Below are positions 1 through 6,149 of a stretch of DNA of 58,001 nt, one piece after another (positions within the stretch are counted from its first letter, which is position 1; every line of letters begins with the position of its first letter). Made by a program: the position numbers and the translations under genes. Under the pieces are notes generated by a model. That model ran no database searches. It worked only from the letters and a program-made list of their open reading frames with translations, and had not been told where the DNA came from. Origin of the DNA: JBFWML01 sp050251635 (GTDB taxonomy: Bacteria; Campylobacterota; Campylobacteria; Campylobacterales; SZUA-545); NCBI GenBank assembly GCA_050251635.1, contig JBFWML010000009.1:1-58001 (forward strand). Direction: 5' to 3'.

Positions 1-238
1 GCCCCTTACCCCGTCTGATCGGGATTCTTGGCCAAACGTTGGCTTTCGGTTTTGGTTACGTTTTTTTGGGAGAGCTAAAAAGGTGAGAAAGCGCGGGGCT
101 GTCTTCGTCGGTTCATTTCTGTTAGAAAATAGTGCTAGAAATCACAGAAAAGGGGCTATTTTCAACGAAAAAGGAGCAGCCAAGGCGGGCTTCAGATTAC
201 CCCTCTCGACTTTAGGCAAGAGGGTCGTCCCGTAGGAA
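1..238. other. Non-coding left edge of the element
   Basis: I see no supportable gene here. The stretch follows the end of the truncated rep fragment. It contains a small inverted repeat (GCCAA-ACG-TTGGC, 31-43) followed by T-rich sequence at 44-70, which could be a weak terminator, but nothing else I can interpret. Confidence 0.4.
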
Positions 239-340
239 TTAATCGTTGATCTTCTTTTGCCCACCGGTGAGGTAGCGCAGAAATTGAGGATATGTTGGGG
301 ACGGACGCGAAAAGTCCGTTAGATTGATGTTTTCTGTCAT
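239..340 (-). pseudogene. Truncated copy of the replication-initiator N-terminus (33 aa)
   Basis: A 33-codon frame, ATG at 338-340 and TAA at 239-241, with an AAAGGAC ribosome-binding site just upstream. Its second half (TYPQFLRYLTGGQKKI) is nearly identical to residues 16-31 of the putative initiator encoded at 6361-7260, and the distance from the start codon to this motif is the same in both (33 residues to the final Asp). The DNA at 248-280 matches 7168-7200 with one difference. The frame then stops, where the full gene continues into a winged-helix domain. I infer a duplicated and decayed initiator gene; a genuinely expressed micro-protein is possible because the start and Shine-Dalgarno signals are intact. 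Confidence 0.65.
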
Positions 341-359
341 TCTTTGTCCTTTTATTGGC

Positions 360-386
360 TTTAGATAGTTTTTTTAACTATCTAAA
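360..386. repeat. 11-bp inverted repeat at the 3' end of the partition operon
   Basis: TTTAGATAGTT (360-370) is separated by TTTTT from its perfect complement AACTATCTAAA (376-386). The stop codon of the ribbon-helix-helix gene (374-376) lies inside it. The strand transcribed from that gene has an A-loop and no following T-run, so a simple terminator is not obvious. A protein-binding palindrome or an mRNA-end-stabilising hairpin is equally likely. Confidence 0.6.
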
Positions 387-634
387 CCTTTTAAAATCAA
401 CATTCTCGCAAACACCCCGTCAAGGTCAACACCCATTTTGTTTCTGGCTTCAACAAAGCGTTCGTATTCCAGTTGGGTGAGCATCACCTGAATCCTCGCG
501 TCCCGCTTAATTTCCTTTTTTGGGCGACCGGGCGTCTTCCCGCCAGTCTTCTCAGGTGCAAATACGTTGATTTTTGCGGAGGCGGTTTCGGCTGCGCGGT
601 CGATCGCGTCAATATCAAGCTTGCGTTTAGCCAT
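374..634 (-). CDS. Ribbon-helix-helix DNA-binding protein, ParA partner
   Basis: An 86-aa protein with a basic, flexible N-terminus (KTGGKTPGRPKKE, about residues 30-42) and a C-terminal segment (about residues 45-86, RIQVMLTQLEYERFVEARNKMG) that reads as a ribbon-helix-helix fold of the CopG/ParG/Arc class. The start codon overlaps the end of parA by 8 bp, so the two are translationally coupled. That arrangement is typical of type Ib partition cassettes, where the small protein binds a centromere and represses the operon while the ATPase drives segregation. The DNA-binding role and the partition role are inferred from fold and neighbour; no centromere site was identified with certainty. Confidence 0.7.
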   Translation of the reverse strand: MAKRKLDIDAIDRAAETASAKINVFAPEKTGGKTPGRPKKEIKRDARIQVMLTQLEYERFVEARNKMGVDLDGVFARMLILKGLDS

Positions 635-1262
635 TTACGGTCTTTCTAATTTCGTTTGCCAAAGCCTCCAGCTCCGACCGGCTGGCCCATGCGGCCTTAT
701 GCTCTCTGGCGGTTTTACCCTGACTGGCCGCTTGAGCGATCGCGCTTCTTTGGCGAATCACCGTATCCGCCGCGCTCACGTCGAGCCGCTCGAACATTTC
801 AAGGGCGCTGACCGGCTTGGATGCTTTAGGATGCAGCCGGTTAAAAACCGCCATCATCGGAATGGTATGGCCTAGTTCCTGTTTCATACCTTTTAAAACC
901 TCTGAAAAACTCTTAATACTCCACAATTCCACCGCGTCGTCATTGGTGGGCGTCACCACCAGATCGGCGATCGCCATTGCCATCCGGCTTAAGTCCGCAT
1001 CGAAGCCACCCGTGTCGATCAGGCACCATTTATCTGTTTCGCCTTGGTAGAGTTCATGGGTCTGGGTCAGTAGCTTTTTATCGGCGGTTTCGGCCAGTGG
1101 CATCAACGGCAGCCCCACCATATCCCGGTAGCGGTTGAATTTAACAAGATGCTGTTGGGGGTCAAGGTCGATCACCCTTTGGGCCTCCAGCTCAAAAGCC
1201 AGATTAAACGCCAGCGTCGTCTTCCCTACACCGCCCTTTTGGTTGGCCAGAACAATTACCAT
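627..1262 (-). CDS. parA: ParA-family partition ATPase
   Basis: A 211-aa protein of the small ParA/MinD class. The deviant Walker A motif KGGVGKTT lies at residues 9-16, followed by DLDPQQ (Walker A' region) and IDTGG (Walker B region). The length fits plasmid type Ib ParA proteins that lack an N-terminal regulatory helix-turn-helix domain. AAAAGGAG sits at good spacing before the ATG. It is first in an operon with the ribbon-helix-helix gene and sits on the AT-rich element, so plasmid or ICE maintenance is the probable job; chromosome partition is unlikely because no ParB-type gene accompanies it. Family assignment is firm, biological role inferred. Confidence 0.88.
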   Translation of the reverse strand: MVIVLANQKGGVGKTTLAFNLAFELEAQRVIDLDPQQHLVKFNRYRDMVGLPLMPLAETADKKLLTQTHELYQGETDKWCLIDTGGFDADLSRMAMAIADLVVTPTNDDAVELWSIKSFSEVLKGMKQELGHTIPMMAVFNRLHPKASKPVSALEMFERLDVSAADTVIRQRSAIAQAASQGKTAREHKAAWASRSELEALANEIRKTVNG

Positions 1263-1345
1263 AAACGCTCCTTTTAGAAATGTTTTTATAGATTATATTA
1301 CTATATAAATCATTATAAAACAAGTAAATACATACATATCAACTG
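1263..1345 (-). promoter_or_regulatory. AT-rich promoter/operator region of the parA operon
   Basis: Immediately upstream of parA the DNA becomes extremely AT-rich with repeated ATTATA/ACTATATA-like words between about 1285 and 1320, including a leftward TATAAT (complement at 1313-1318). Small ribbon-helix-helix partners of ParA commonly bind short repeats overlapping their own promoter; this is a reasonable candidate, but repeat boundaries are not sharp. Confidence 0.45.
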
Positions 1346-1382
1346 TTAGAGTCGATGCTTCTTTCAGATTATCTTAATAATA

Positions 1383-1408
1383 TGTTGTGTATAATCGTTT
1401 ACACAACA
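1383..1408. promoter_or_regulatory. Operator-like palindrome overlapping the hicAB -10 box
   Basis: TGTTGTGTA (1383-1391) and its exact complement TACACAACA (1400-1408) flank 8 bp. A rightward -10 box TATAAT lies at 1390-1395 inside the palindrome, with no clear -35. Downstream are an AAGGAGG at about 1410 followed by a three-codon frame only, then hicA at 1550. HicAB systems are usually autorepressed by HicB binding an operator over the promoter, so this is the natural candidate. The rest of 1346-1549 holds no gene that I can support. Confidence 0.55.
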
Positions 1409-1549
1409 ATAAGGAGGTGCGGTTTATGGTTGAGTGAAATTGGAGAATATACTTCATCAATAGATAGCTTGAGGATTTTTTAAAATGTTATTTTATTCGT
1501 TTTTTATATGTTTCTCCAAGGGAACTCATACAGATGGAAAGGAAGATAG

Positions 1550-1783
1550 ATGTCCAAAAAAGACAAGTTGCTTGAATCAATTAAAAATAACCCGCATGAT
1601 GTTAGCTTCCAAGATATTAAGAAGCTTCTTGAAGAAAGGGGGTTCTCATGCCGCCAGCCGAACAAGGGTTCTTCTCATTTCATTTTCACAAAAGCCGGCT
1701 CAGAGCCAATCTCAATCCCGAGCAAAAGGCCCATCAAGGCCGTTTATGTCAAGAAGGTACTAAAGTTAATTGGGGAGGCATAA
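1550..1783 (+). CDS. hicA: HicA-type mRNA interferase toxin
   Basis: A 77-aa protein that matches HicA in length and layout: an N-terminal helix pair (LLESIKNNP, IKKLLEERGF) and a double-stranded-RNA-binding-like fold with the conserved glycine-serine-histidine turn (KGSSHFIF; the presumed catalytic His is residue 43), ending in a helix rich in lysine (VKKVLKLIGEA). HicA toxins cleave mRNAs and tmRNA independently of translation. The start has AAGGAAG upstream. The cognate antitoxin follows after 58 bp. In this context it probably acts as an addiction module stabilising the element. Confidence 0.88.
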   Translation: MSKKDKLLESIKNNPHDVSFQDIKKLLEERGFSCRQPNKGSSHFIFTKAGSEPISIPSKRPIKAVYVKKVLKLIGEA

Positions 1784-1841
1784 TCCCCACCAGTAAATTT
1801 ACACAATGTCATTCACTGGCATTGATGGAGAGGAAATAACA

Positions 1842-2210
1842 ATGACAATTAAAGATACCACTTATTTCATGGAGCTAGACTACTCCATTATCGTTGAATC
1901 AATTGCAGAAGAAGACGGCGGCGGCTTTTTGGCTTACTATGAAGATTTGCCTGGCATTATGGGCGATGGCGAAACCAAAGAGGCAGCCGTTGCGGATGCC
2001 CGAAACGCCTTTCAGTCTTATGTAGAAGTTCAGATTCAAGATAGAAGGCATGTTGTGGAACCCGGCGAGGGAGTCAAAGCACAACGTTATAACATTTCAT
2101 GCCCCCCCTCTTTAATTCACAGGGTGGATGAATTTGCTTCGGCCCACAGAATGAACAGAAGCGAGTTCTTTAGAATAGCCGCTGAACAAATGATGACTAA
2201 CGCTTCTTAG
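1842..2210 (+). CDS. hicB: HicB-type antitoxin with ribbon-helix-helix domain
   Basis: A 122-aa protein. I chose the ATG at 1842 because AGAGGA lies at ideal spacing; an upstream in-frame ATG at 1806 would add 12 residues without a good ribosome-binding site. The N-terminal half is the HicB partial-RNase-H fold (IIVESIAEEDGGGFLAYYEDLPG, interrupted here as two parts: VESIAEEDGG and FLAYYEDLPG). The C-terminal half (SLIHRVDEFASAHRMNRSEF) is a ribbon-helix-helix DNA-binding domain. It should neutralise HicA and repress the operon, probably through the palindrome at 1383-1408. Confidence 0.88.
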   Translation: MTIKDTTYFMELDYSIIVESIAEEDGGGFLAYYEDLPGIMGDGETKEAAVADARNAFQSYVEVQIQDRRHVVEPGEGVKAQRYNISCPPSLIHRVDEFASAHRMNRSEFFRIAAEQMMTNAS

Positions 2211-2242
2211 GGCATTTATCTTGTTGAGAAAGGAAACAGAAA

Positions 2243-2353
2243 ATGACACTTGAAGCATGGGCTTTGGGGTTCTTAATCCTTGGCATCGGCGTTGCAGTTT
2301 GGAGCAAACTCAGCGAAAAGAAAAACACGAAGCACAAACACAGCCACCATTAA
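2243..2353 (+). CDS. 36-aa single-span membrane peptide with His/Lys-rich tail
   Basis: A short frame with ATG at 2243 and TAA at 2351-2353, preceded by GAGAAAGGAAAC, a good ribosome-binding site. The product has one hydrophobic span (WALGFLILGIGVAVW, about residues 6-20) and a very basic tail rich in Lys and His (KKNTKHKHSHH). It starts 33 bp after hicB and could be co-transcribed with it. I do not recognise a family. The layout is reminiscent of small membrane-active or holin-like peptides, but that is only a resemblance. A non-coding explanation cannot be excluded at this length. Confidence 0.5.
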   Translation: MTLEAWALGFLILGIGVAVWSKLSEKKNTKHKHSHH

Positions 2354-2375
2354 CCCTTCACCGAAGCTTGCAAGC

Positions 2376-2393
2376 GCCCGCCGTGAGGCGGGC
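2376..2393. repeat. GC hairpin with GTGA loop
   Basis: GCCCGCC (2376-2382) and GGCGGGC (2387-2393) pair perfectly around GTGA, a GNRA-type tetraloop if transcribed. A T-run follows only at 2407-2412, so it is a poor classical terminator for the 36-aa frame, though it could act as one with help. Confidence 0.55.
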
Positions 2394-2467
2394 AAGACCC
2401 CAAGAAATTTTTTAATCGTACAAACCGCACCAAAAACATCAACCGCACACCAGCCAGAGGGTGTGAG

Positions 2468-2527
2468 TAAGTGGGTAATCGCCGCTCGCGGCGATTAGGG
2501 GCTAGGGAATCTGCCCCGGCCCACTTA
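2468..2527. other. 60-nt perfect three-way-junction (cloverleaf-like) structure
   Basis: A closing stem TAAGTGGG/CCCACTTA (2468-2475 with 2520-2527) encloses two perfect hairpins placed end to end: TAATCGCCGC-TC-GCGGCGATTA (2476-2497) and GGGGC-ten nt-GCCCC (2498-2517), with only two unpaired bases (2518-2519). All three helices are without mismatch. The fold is equally available to single-stranded DNA or RNA. I recognise no named RNA family. It may be an origin structure (oriT or single-strand origin) or a small regulatory RNA. Confidence 0.65.
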
Positions 2528-2640
2528 GTCATGCCCGCCAACCTTCCGAAAACAGCTCCCAAAACCACCCCAACCGCCTGCTCTTCGCCCGTCTTGCCGA
2601 TCGGCAGGGCTGGTACACCGATGACATCCATCCACCGGCG

Positions 2641-2667
2641 CGCCCTCGCGGTTTCACCGCAAGGGCG
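2641..2667. repeat. Interrupted hairpin in the non-coding block
   Basis: CGCCCT-C-GCGGT pairs with ACCGC-A-AGGGCG around TTC: 6 + 5 bp with one C/A mismatch. It is one of several hairpins in this region; no independent function is evident. Confidence 0.5.
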
Positions 2668-2711
2668 GCCGAAAACCGTAAATCTGCGGATTTTGTTTTG
2701 TCTTCCAGCCG

Positions 2712-2816
2712 CCTACAGGCCTTCCGGCTTCGCCTACAGCCTGTTTTCGAGCTCCTACAGCTCGAAACCGCCGACCTACAGCCAAAATTCCTTCGCCTAC
2801 AGCTCCGAAACCCGAT
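2712..2816 (+). repeat. Five 21-bp iterons sharing CCTACAG
   Basis: CCTACAG begins at 2712, 2733, 2754, 2775 and 2796, so the period is exactly 21 bp over five copies (two helical turns). The 14 bp between cores vary. No sixth copy is found at 2691 or 2817. Constant helical phasing is what an initiator or relaxosome protein binding one DNA face would need, and plasmid iterons are typically 17-22 bp. The third repeat also sits in an inverted repeat (CGAGCT/AGCTCG around CCTAC). Confidence 0.75.
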
Positions 2817-2833
2817 TTTTCCCAAAAATCGGG
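2811..2833. repeat. 10-bp inverted repeat downstream of the iterons
   Basis: CCCGATTTTT (2811-2820) and AAAAATCGGG (2824-2833) pair perfectly across CCC. It directly follows the last iteron unit and has an A/T-rich interior, as melting sites beside iterons often do. Confidence 0.6.
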
Positions 2834-2880
2834 CCAAAATCCGAAGATTTTCGGTTTTTGGCATTTGCAGGATACGCACG

Positions 2881-2908
2881 TTGTACATAATTTTGAAAAA
2901 GCTATGAT
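2881..2908 (+). promoter_or_regulatory. Promoter of the relaxosome-like gene, probably leaderless
   Basis: TTGTAC (2881-2886), 16-bp spacer, TATGAT (2903-2908). The ATG of the next gene starts 6 bp after the -10 box, where transcription would begin, and no Shine-Dalgarno sequence is present, so the mRNA is probably leaderless. Confidence 0.6.
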
Positions 2909-2914
2909 TTTCGC

Positions 2915-3676
2915 ATGGAAAAGAAGACCTTTCAAATGCGAATCGATCAAAGCCTAAAAGAGTCTTTGCGGCGAGAGGCAAGGCGCAACAAAACCACAAT
3001 GGCCAAAGAGGTACGCAGAAGAGTTTTCAGCCATCAGGATGACGATCGCCTGATGCTGAATAGCGTGGGTGAAGTTGCGCGGTCGCACAGACGCTACATG
3101 GGTGTAGGAAATTTGACCCAGCTTGATTACATGTATCGGGAATATGTAGAGCATCAAGCGTGGCATGTTCAGACCAAAGAAAAACTACAGCCCTTGATGT
3201 TGTCGATCAATCGCGTTCTGCGCAATGAAGTCTTTGATAGCCTTGGTTCACTTTTTGGCCGTAACAAAGGCGTTGATGACAGGTACGATTGCCGGTTCTT
3301 AATTCAGCTCAGCGAAACCGAACTTTTGGATCTAGCAGGACAAGCTTCAAAAAGTGGTATTTCGGTAGCCGAATTAATCCGCCAGCGCCTGCAAGCCAGA
3401 CCTCTCACGCAACACGAATCAAGCCGGCTGTTTCGACTGCTTGAAAAAGCGAATTACAATTTTGAGAAAATCCCAACGGCCACCGAAAATATTAATACGT
3501 TAGCGCGGCTCTACAACACCGGTCAAATGAGCCCAAAGCTTCTAGAGTGGGACAGGGAAGCACGGTTTGTGCTTGTATCCAGACTGCCGGAGGTCAAGAG
3601 GGTGTGGGAAGATGTTGCGGAACTACTACGGGAGGTCTTGAATGAGCGCCGGGGGAGTCTAGCCCCGGCCGGTTAG
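2915..3676 (+). CDS. Relaxosome/mobilisation-type protein with two ribbon-helix-helix motifs
   Basis: A 253-aa protein with two segments that read as ribbon-helix-helix DNA-binding motifs: residues 4-38 (FQMRIDQSLKESLRREARR) and residues 125-162 (RFLIQLSETELLDLAGQASK, then AELIRQRL). The second resembles MobC/NikA-type relaxosome accessory proteins. Between them is a region with no recognisable motif. It is transcribed away from the iteron and hairpin block, which would be its natural target. No relaxase gene is in the window, so it could also be a replication or partition regulator. Its 3' end overlaps the convergent 158-aa gene by 18 bp. Fold assignment is moderate, role inferred. Confidence 0.55.
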   Translation: MEKKTFQMRIDQSLKESLRREARRNKTTMAKEVRRRVFSHQDDDRLMLNSVGEVARSHRRYMGVGNLTQLDYMYREYVEHQAWHVQTKEKLQPLMLSINRVLRNEVFDSLGSLFGRNKGVDDRYDCRFLIQLSETELLDLAGQASKSGISVAELIRQRLQARPLTQHESSRLFRLLEKANYNFEKIPTATENINTLARLYNTGQMSPKLLEWDREARFVLVSRLPEVKRVWEDVAELLREVLNERRGSLAPAG

Positions 3677-4135
3677 GGCTTTAAACTCTTCAGCGCCCAA
3701 AATTTCATAGAGACTCGGCTCATCAGCCGCAAGCAGCTTTCTGAGCTCGGTTTTGACCCTCTTTTCAAAGCCAGTTTTTAGGGGCTTCTTTTCGGGAAAG
3801 AGGTGATTCTTAACCGAGACACACAAAAGCACCTCAAAGCCACTGGCTGTTTCTCTGGCAGTGTGGATATAGTCATGGCCATCCAGCCCGGCAAGCAAAT
3901 ATGCCTCTCGCGCCGCGCATTGAAACTTAAAGCGGTTTCGTTCATTGTGCGGCAGGTTCTCCGCTAGCTCAAGGAAGAAGAACTCGTCAGGCGACTTTTT
4001 GACCAGCCGCAAGAATCGGTCAACTTCCTTCTTTTGAAGGCGGACATTATCCTGATTTTCGACCCACCAAGACCAGTCGTTTTCTTCGGGCAGCTCTTTG
4101 GCTAATTCGCGCATTTGGCTTAATGTGCATTTCAT
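3659..4135 (-). CDS. Hypothetical acidic/basic 158-aa protein of the element
   Basis: I do not recognise this protein. It is soluble, without signal peptide or membrane span, charged throughout, with aromatic residues near the start (WSWWVEN) and a Lys/Arg-rich section (KKPLKTGFEKRVKTELRKL) in the C-terminal third. AAAAGG precedes the ATG. It is the last gene of the leftward virB6 cluster, 30 bp after virB6, and its end overlaps the convergent relaxosome-like gene. The coding call rests on the ribosome-binding site, length and operon position. Confidence 0.6.
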   Translation of the reverse strand: MKCTLSQMRELAKELPEENDWSWWVENQDNVRLQKKEVDRFLRLVKKSPDEFFFLELAENLPHNERNRFKFQCAAREAYLLAGLDGHDYIHTARETASGFEVLLCVSVKNHLFPEKKPLKTGFEKRVKTELRKLLAADEPSLYEILGAEEFKALTGRG

Positions 4136-4165
4136 GGTTGCCTTTTCTTGTTTGGTTAGACCACT

Positions 4166-5128
4166 CTAAAGACCTCGCATTTTTGAATAGACGGTTCTGG
4201 CTGCCCCAAGGCTCTTATCAAGTGCTTGTGGCCCTTTTTGCCCAATAATTTTGGCTCCGGCTAGCGTGGCCGCCCCTAGGCCTGCCACTGTTGTAAAGAA
4301 CCCGCCTACGCCGCTGGGTTGCCCACCGGTGAGCGCCGCAGAAAACTCGGGTGCTTTGAGATGGAAGAAAATCGCCAGACATCCCACAAAATATGCAGTG
4401 GCTACCGTGTAGTTATAAATACCGTTGTCCTCAAGGTTCATTCCTGCCAAATCTGCGGCAGCCGCATTGACAAAATACAAACTAATGCCCATCACAATGC
4501 TTGTGAAAATGGGAATCAGGGCGTAGTTGGCCACGGCTCGTAACCACGCCCAAAATATGAACCGCGTCTGCGGCAAAATGGCGAAGAAGAGCGGGATGCC
4601 GCCGATGACGAAGAAGACGTACAGGGCAAAAACCGAGAAGATGATCAGCACGGAGAAGACCATATACAACACACCGTAAACTATTCGTAATCCAAGTGTG
4701 ACCAGCGCAATGTTCCACTTATCGGCGCTAAAGAATCCTGCATTATCTCCCAGCTGTTCCAAGGTGTGGAAAAGCACAAAAAACGACGTATCCATCTGAT
4801 TAAAAACTTGAGTCGGTGTTCCCAATACACCAGCAAGGAAATACCCCTGAAGTCTGAAGCTAACCCCGATAATGGGGTCAATCATCCACTCTTTATAGAG
4901 CGAATACGAAAACACCACACCGCTGATAAGCGCCGCCATAAGACCGACGAACATCAGCTCTTTAGGCTTTTCGGCTTTGTTGGTGATGATTAGGATGCCG
5001 CCGATCATGAACGCCATCGTCAGGATGCCAATCGCGAGCGGACGAAACGCATCAACAAACGGCTGATATTTTTCGTCCATGAATGCGTTTAGGATGGTCA
5101 GCATGTGGTTCAGGTAGTTCTGAAACAT
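4166..5128 (-). CDS. virB6: VirB6/TrbL-type T4SS inner-membrane protein
   Basis: A 320-aa polytopic membrane protein with about six hydrophobic spans, the strongest around residues 30-48, 58-75, 145-195 and 200-225. A central unit (IPLFFAILPQTRFIFWAWLRA) matches the conserved tryptophan-containing core of VirB6 proteins. The glycine/alanine-rich C-terminus is cytoplasmic-looking. VirB6 forms part of the inner-membrane channel of type IV secretion systems. It follows a VirB5-like gene and a tiny membrane-protein gene in the same order as in many conjugative operons, which supports the call. VirB4, VirB8-11 and VirD4 are absent from the window. Confidence 0.8.
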   Translation of the reverse strand: MFQNYLNHMLTILNAFMDEKYQPFVDAFRPLAIGILTMAFMIGGILIITNKAEKPKELMFVGLMAALISGVVFSYSLYKEWMIDPIIGVSFRLQGYFLAGVLGTPTQVFNQMDTSFFVLFHTLEQLGDNAGFFSADKWNIALVTLGLRIVYGVLYMVFSVLIIFSVFALYVFFVIGGIPLFFAILPQTRFIFWAWLRAVANYALIPIFTSIVMGISLYFVNAAAADLAGMNLEDNGIYNYTVATAYFVGCLAIFFHLKAPEFSAALTGGQPSGVGGFFTTVAGLGAATLAGAKIIGQKGPQALDKSLGAARTVYSKMRGL

Positions 5129-5137
5129 TGTTTGCCT

Positions 5138-5263
5138 TTATTTCTGCTCTTGAGTAACCGGTTGGGTGTTCTGGATCTTGTTTTCTTGGATCTTCGGGTA
5201 AACGACCAGCGTCAACACAACAAAGACAAGCACCGCAATAATCGGATCGGCTTTAACGGTCAT
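5138..5263 (-). CDS. 41-aa single-span membrane protein between virB5 and virB6
   Basis: The product starts at an ATG preceded by a strong AAAGGAGG; longer in-frame readings upstream lack such a site and overlap virB5. It has one span (IIAVLVFVVLTLVVYP, about residues 8-23) and a polar, Gln-rich tail. It lacks a lipobox, so it is not a VirB7-type lipoprotein. In conjugative operons the gene between virB5 and virB6 is often an entry-exclusion or lipoprotein gene; position suggests such an accessory role, but I cannot assign a family. Confidence 0.65.
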   Translation of the reverse strand: MTVKADPIIAVLVFVVLTLVVYPKIQENKIQNTQPVTQEQK

Positions 5264-5285
5264 GGTTCTTCCTCCTTTCATAGAT

Positions 5286-6149
5286 TTAGTACCCATAGAG
5301 CACGTCAAGATTGACGTTCTTGGGCAACGCGTCAGAATTAGGCGTTTTTGCTCGCCGGCTTTCGTGGTACTTTTTCCGGCGCTCCGGGTCATCGTCTTTA
5401 TACTTTTCTAGCCGTTCTTTGACTTTCTCGAAATCAACATTCTCGTAGTTGGTGTAGGCATAGGCGACTATGGCCGCTTTTTGCAGCTCCAGCATTTCGG
5501 TTTGGACTTGCACCAGCTCTTGCAGAAGGGTTGCCGTGTTTATCTGCGTTTGAATCATCGAGGGTTCAGGGTCGTTGGCCATCTTTTCGATGATTTCGGT
5601 CGTGCGGTCGATACGCTCTTGCTGGCGCTGCTTGAAATCGTCTTGGTCAAAGAGCAGGCGGCGGAACGCCAGTTGTGCGACATCTTTTCTAATGCCACGC
5701 CGTAGGCGTTCGTCGTTAATGTGCAGCCAAGTGGCCGCCTCCATCGTTCCGGTTTTGCGATACACATCATCTAAAAAGGCAGCGGTGTCTTCGTAGATTA
5801 CGCCGCCATCTCCCGGCGATGTGGTGATGCTATCGCGTTCCATCGAGAAGAGCTTGTCCACCGTTTCAGGAGTGTCGAGGATAGCGTTCGCCAATCCCAT
5901 TTGGGCGTTGACGAGGTTGTTCATGGCGTTTGTGAAGTCGTCCTTGACTTTGTAGATCTGACGTTTCACGTCATCGGTGGCGGTTTTGATGCCGCCGAGG
6001 GTCTGAACCTGCTGGGTCAACAGATTAATTTGTTCGGTTGCGGCATTGATTTGCTGCACATAATATGTGTAGCTGGTCGGGTCACTCACAGCCATAGCCC
6101 CACCATGCACAAGCGAGGCAACAAGCACCAAAGAGATAATCTTTTTCAT
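5286..6149 (-). CDS. virB5: VirB5/TrbJ-type T4SS pilus-associated protein
   Basis: A 287-aa exported protein. Residues 1-20 are a signal peptide (LVLVASLVHGGAMA, cleavage after AMA). The mature part is almost entirely helical with the long amphipathic helices typical of VirB5/TrbJ (YYVQQINAATEQINLLTQQ near the start; ATLLQELVQVQTEMLELQKA at about 190-210). The acidic/basic tail (EKYKDDDPERRKKYHESRRAK) is unusual. VirB5 sits at the pilus tip in conjugation systems. The start codon overlaps the stop of the preceding 72-aa gene (ATGA). Assignment is by architecture and by adjacency to virB6. Confidence 0.78.
   Translation of the reverse strand: MKKIISLVLVASLVHGGAMAVSDPTSYTYYVQQINAATEQINLLTQQVQTLGGIKTATDDVKRQIYKVKDDFTNAMNNLVNAQMGLANAILDTPETVDKLFSMERDSITTSPGDGGVIYEDTAAFLDDVYRKTGTMEAATWLHINDERLRRGIRKDVAQLAFRRLLFDQDDFKQRQQERIDRTTEIIEKMANDPEPSMIQTQINTATLLQELVQVQTEMLELQKAAIVAYAYTNYENVDFEKVKERLEKYKDDDPERRKKYHESRRAKTPNSDALPKNVNLDVLYGY

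Larger units (their letters stand above)
2354..2914. other. 560-bp structured non-coding block: candidate replication or transfer origin
   Basis: No frame here looks coding, but the block is dense in structure: a GTGA-capped hairpin (2376-2393), a three-way-junction fold (2468-2527), a long interrupted hairpin (2641-2667), five direct repeats at 21-bp spacing (2712-2802), and a palindrome with an A/T-rich core (2811-2833). It lies just before a ribbon-helix-helix protein gene and about 3.5 kb from a putative replication initiator. Plasmid origins (iterons) and transfer origins (hairpins, accessory-protein sites) have these ingredients, so one or both functions are likely. Which one is inference. 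Confidence 0.55.

Noticed and set aside
1425..1436. Three-codon frame after AAGGAGG upstream of hicA
   Set aside because: Too short to call a gene; kept only as a remark on the leader.
2712..2816. CRISPR array
   Set aside because: Only 7 bp are conserved per 21-bp unit and no cas genes are present; this fits iterons, not CRISPR repeats.
2280..2999. Overlapping frames in the non-coding block on both strands
   Set aside because: They lack ribosome-binding sites and contain the hairpins and iterons; their peptides are low-complexity Arg/Ser/Pro-rich.
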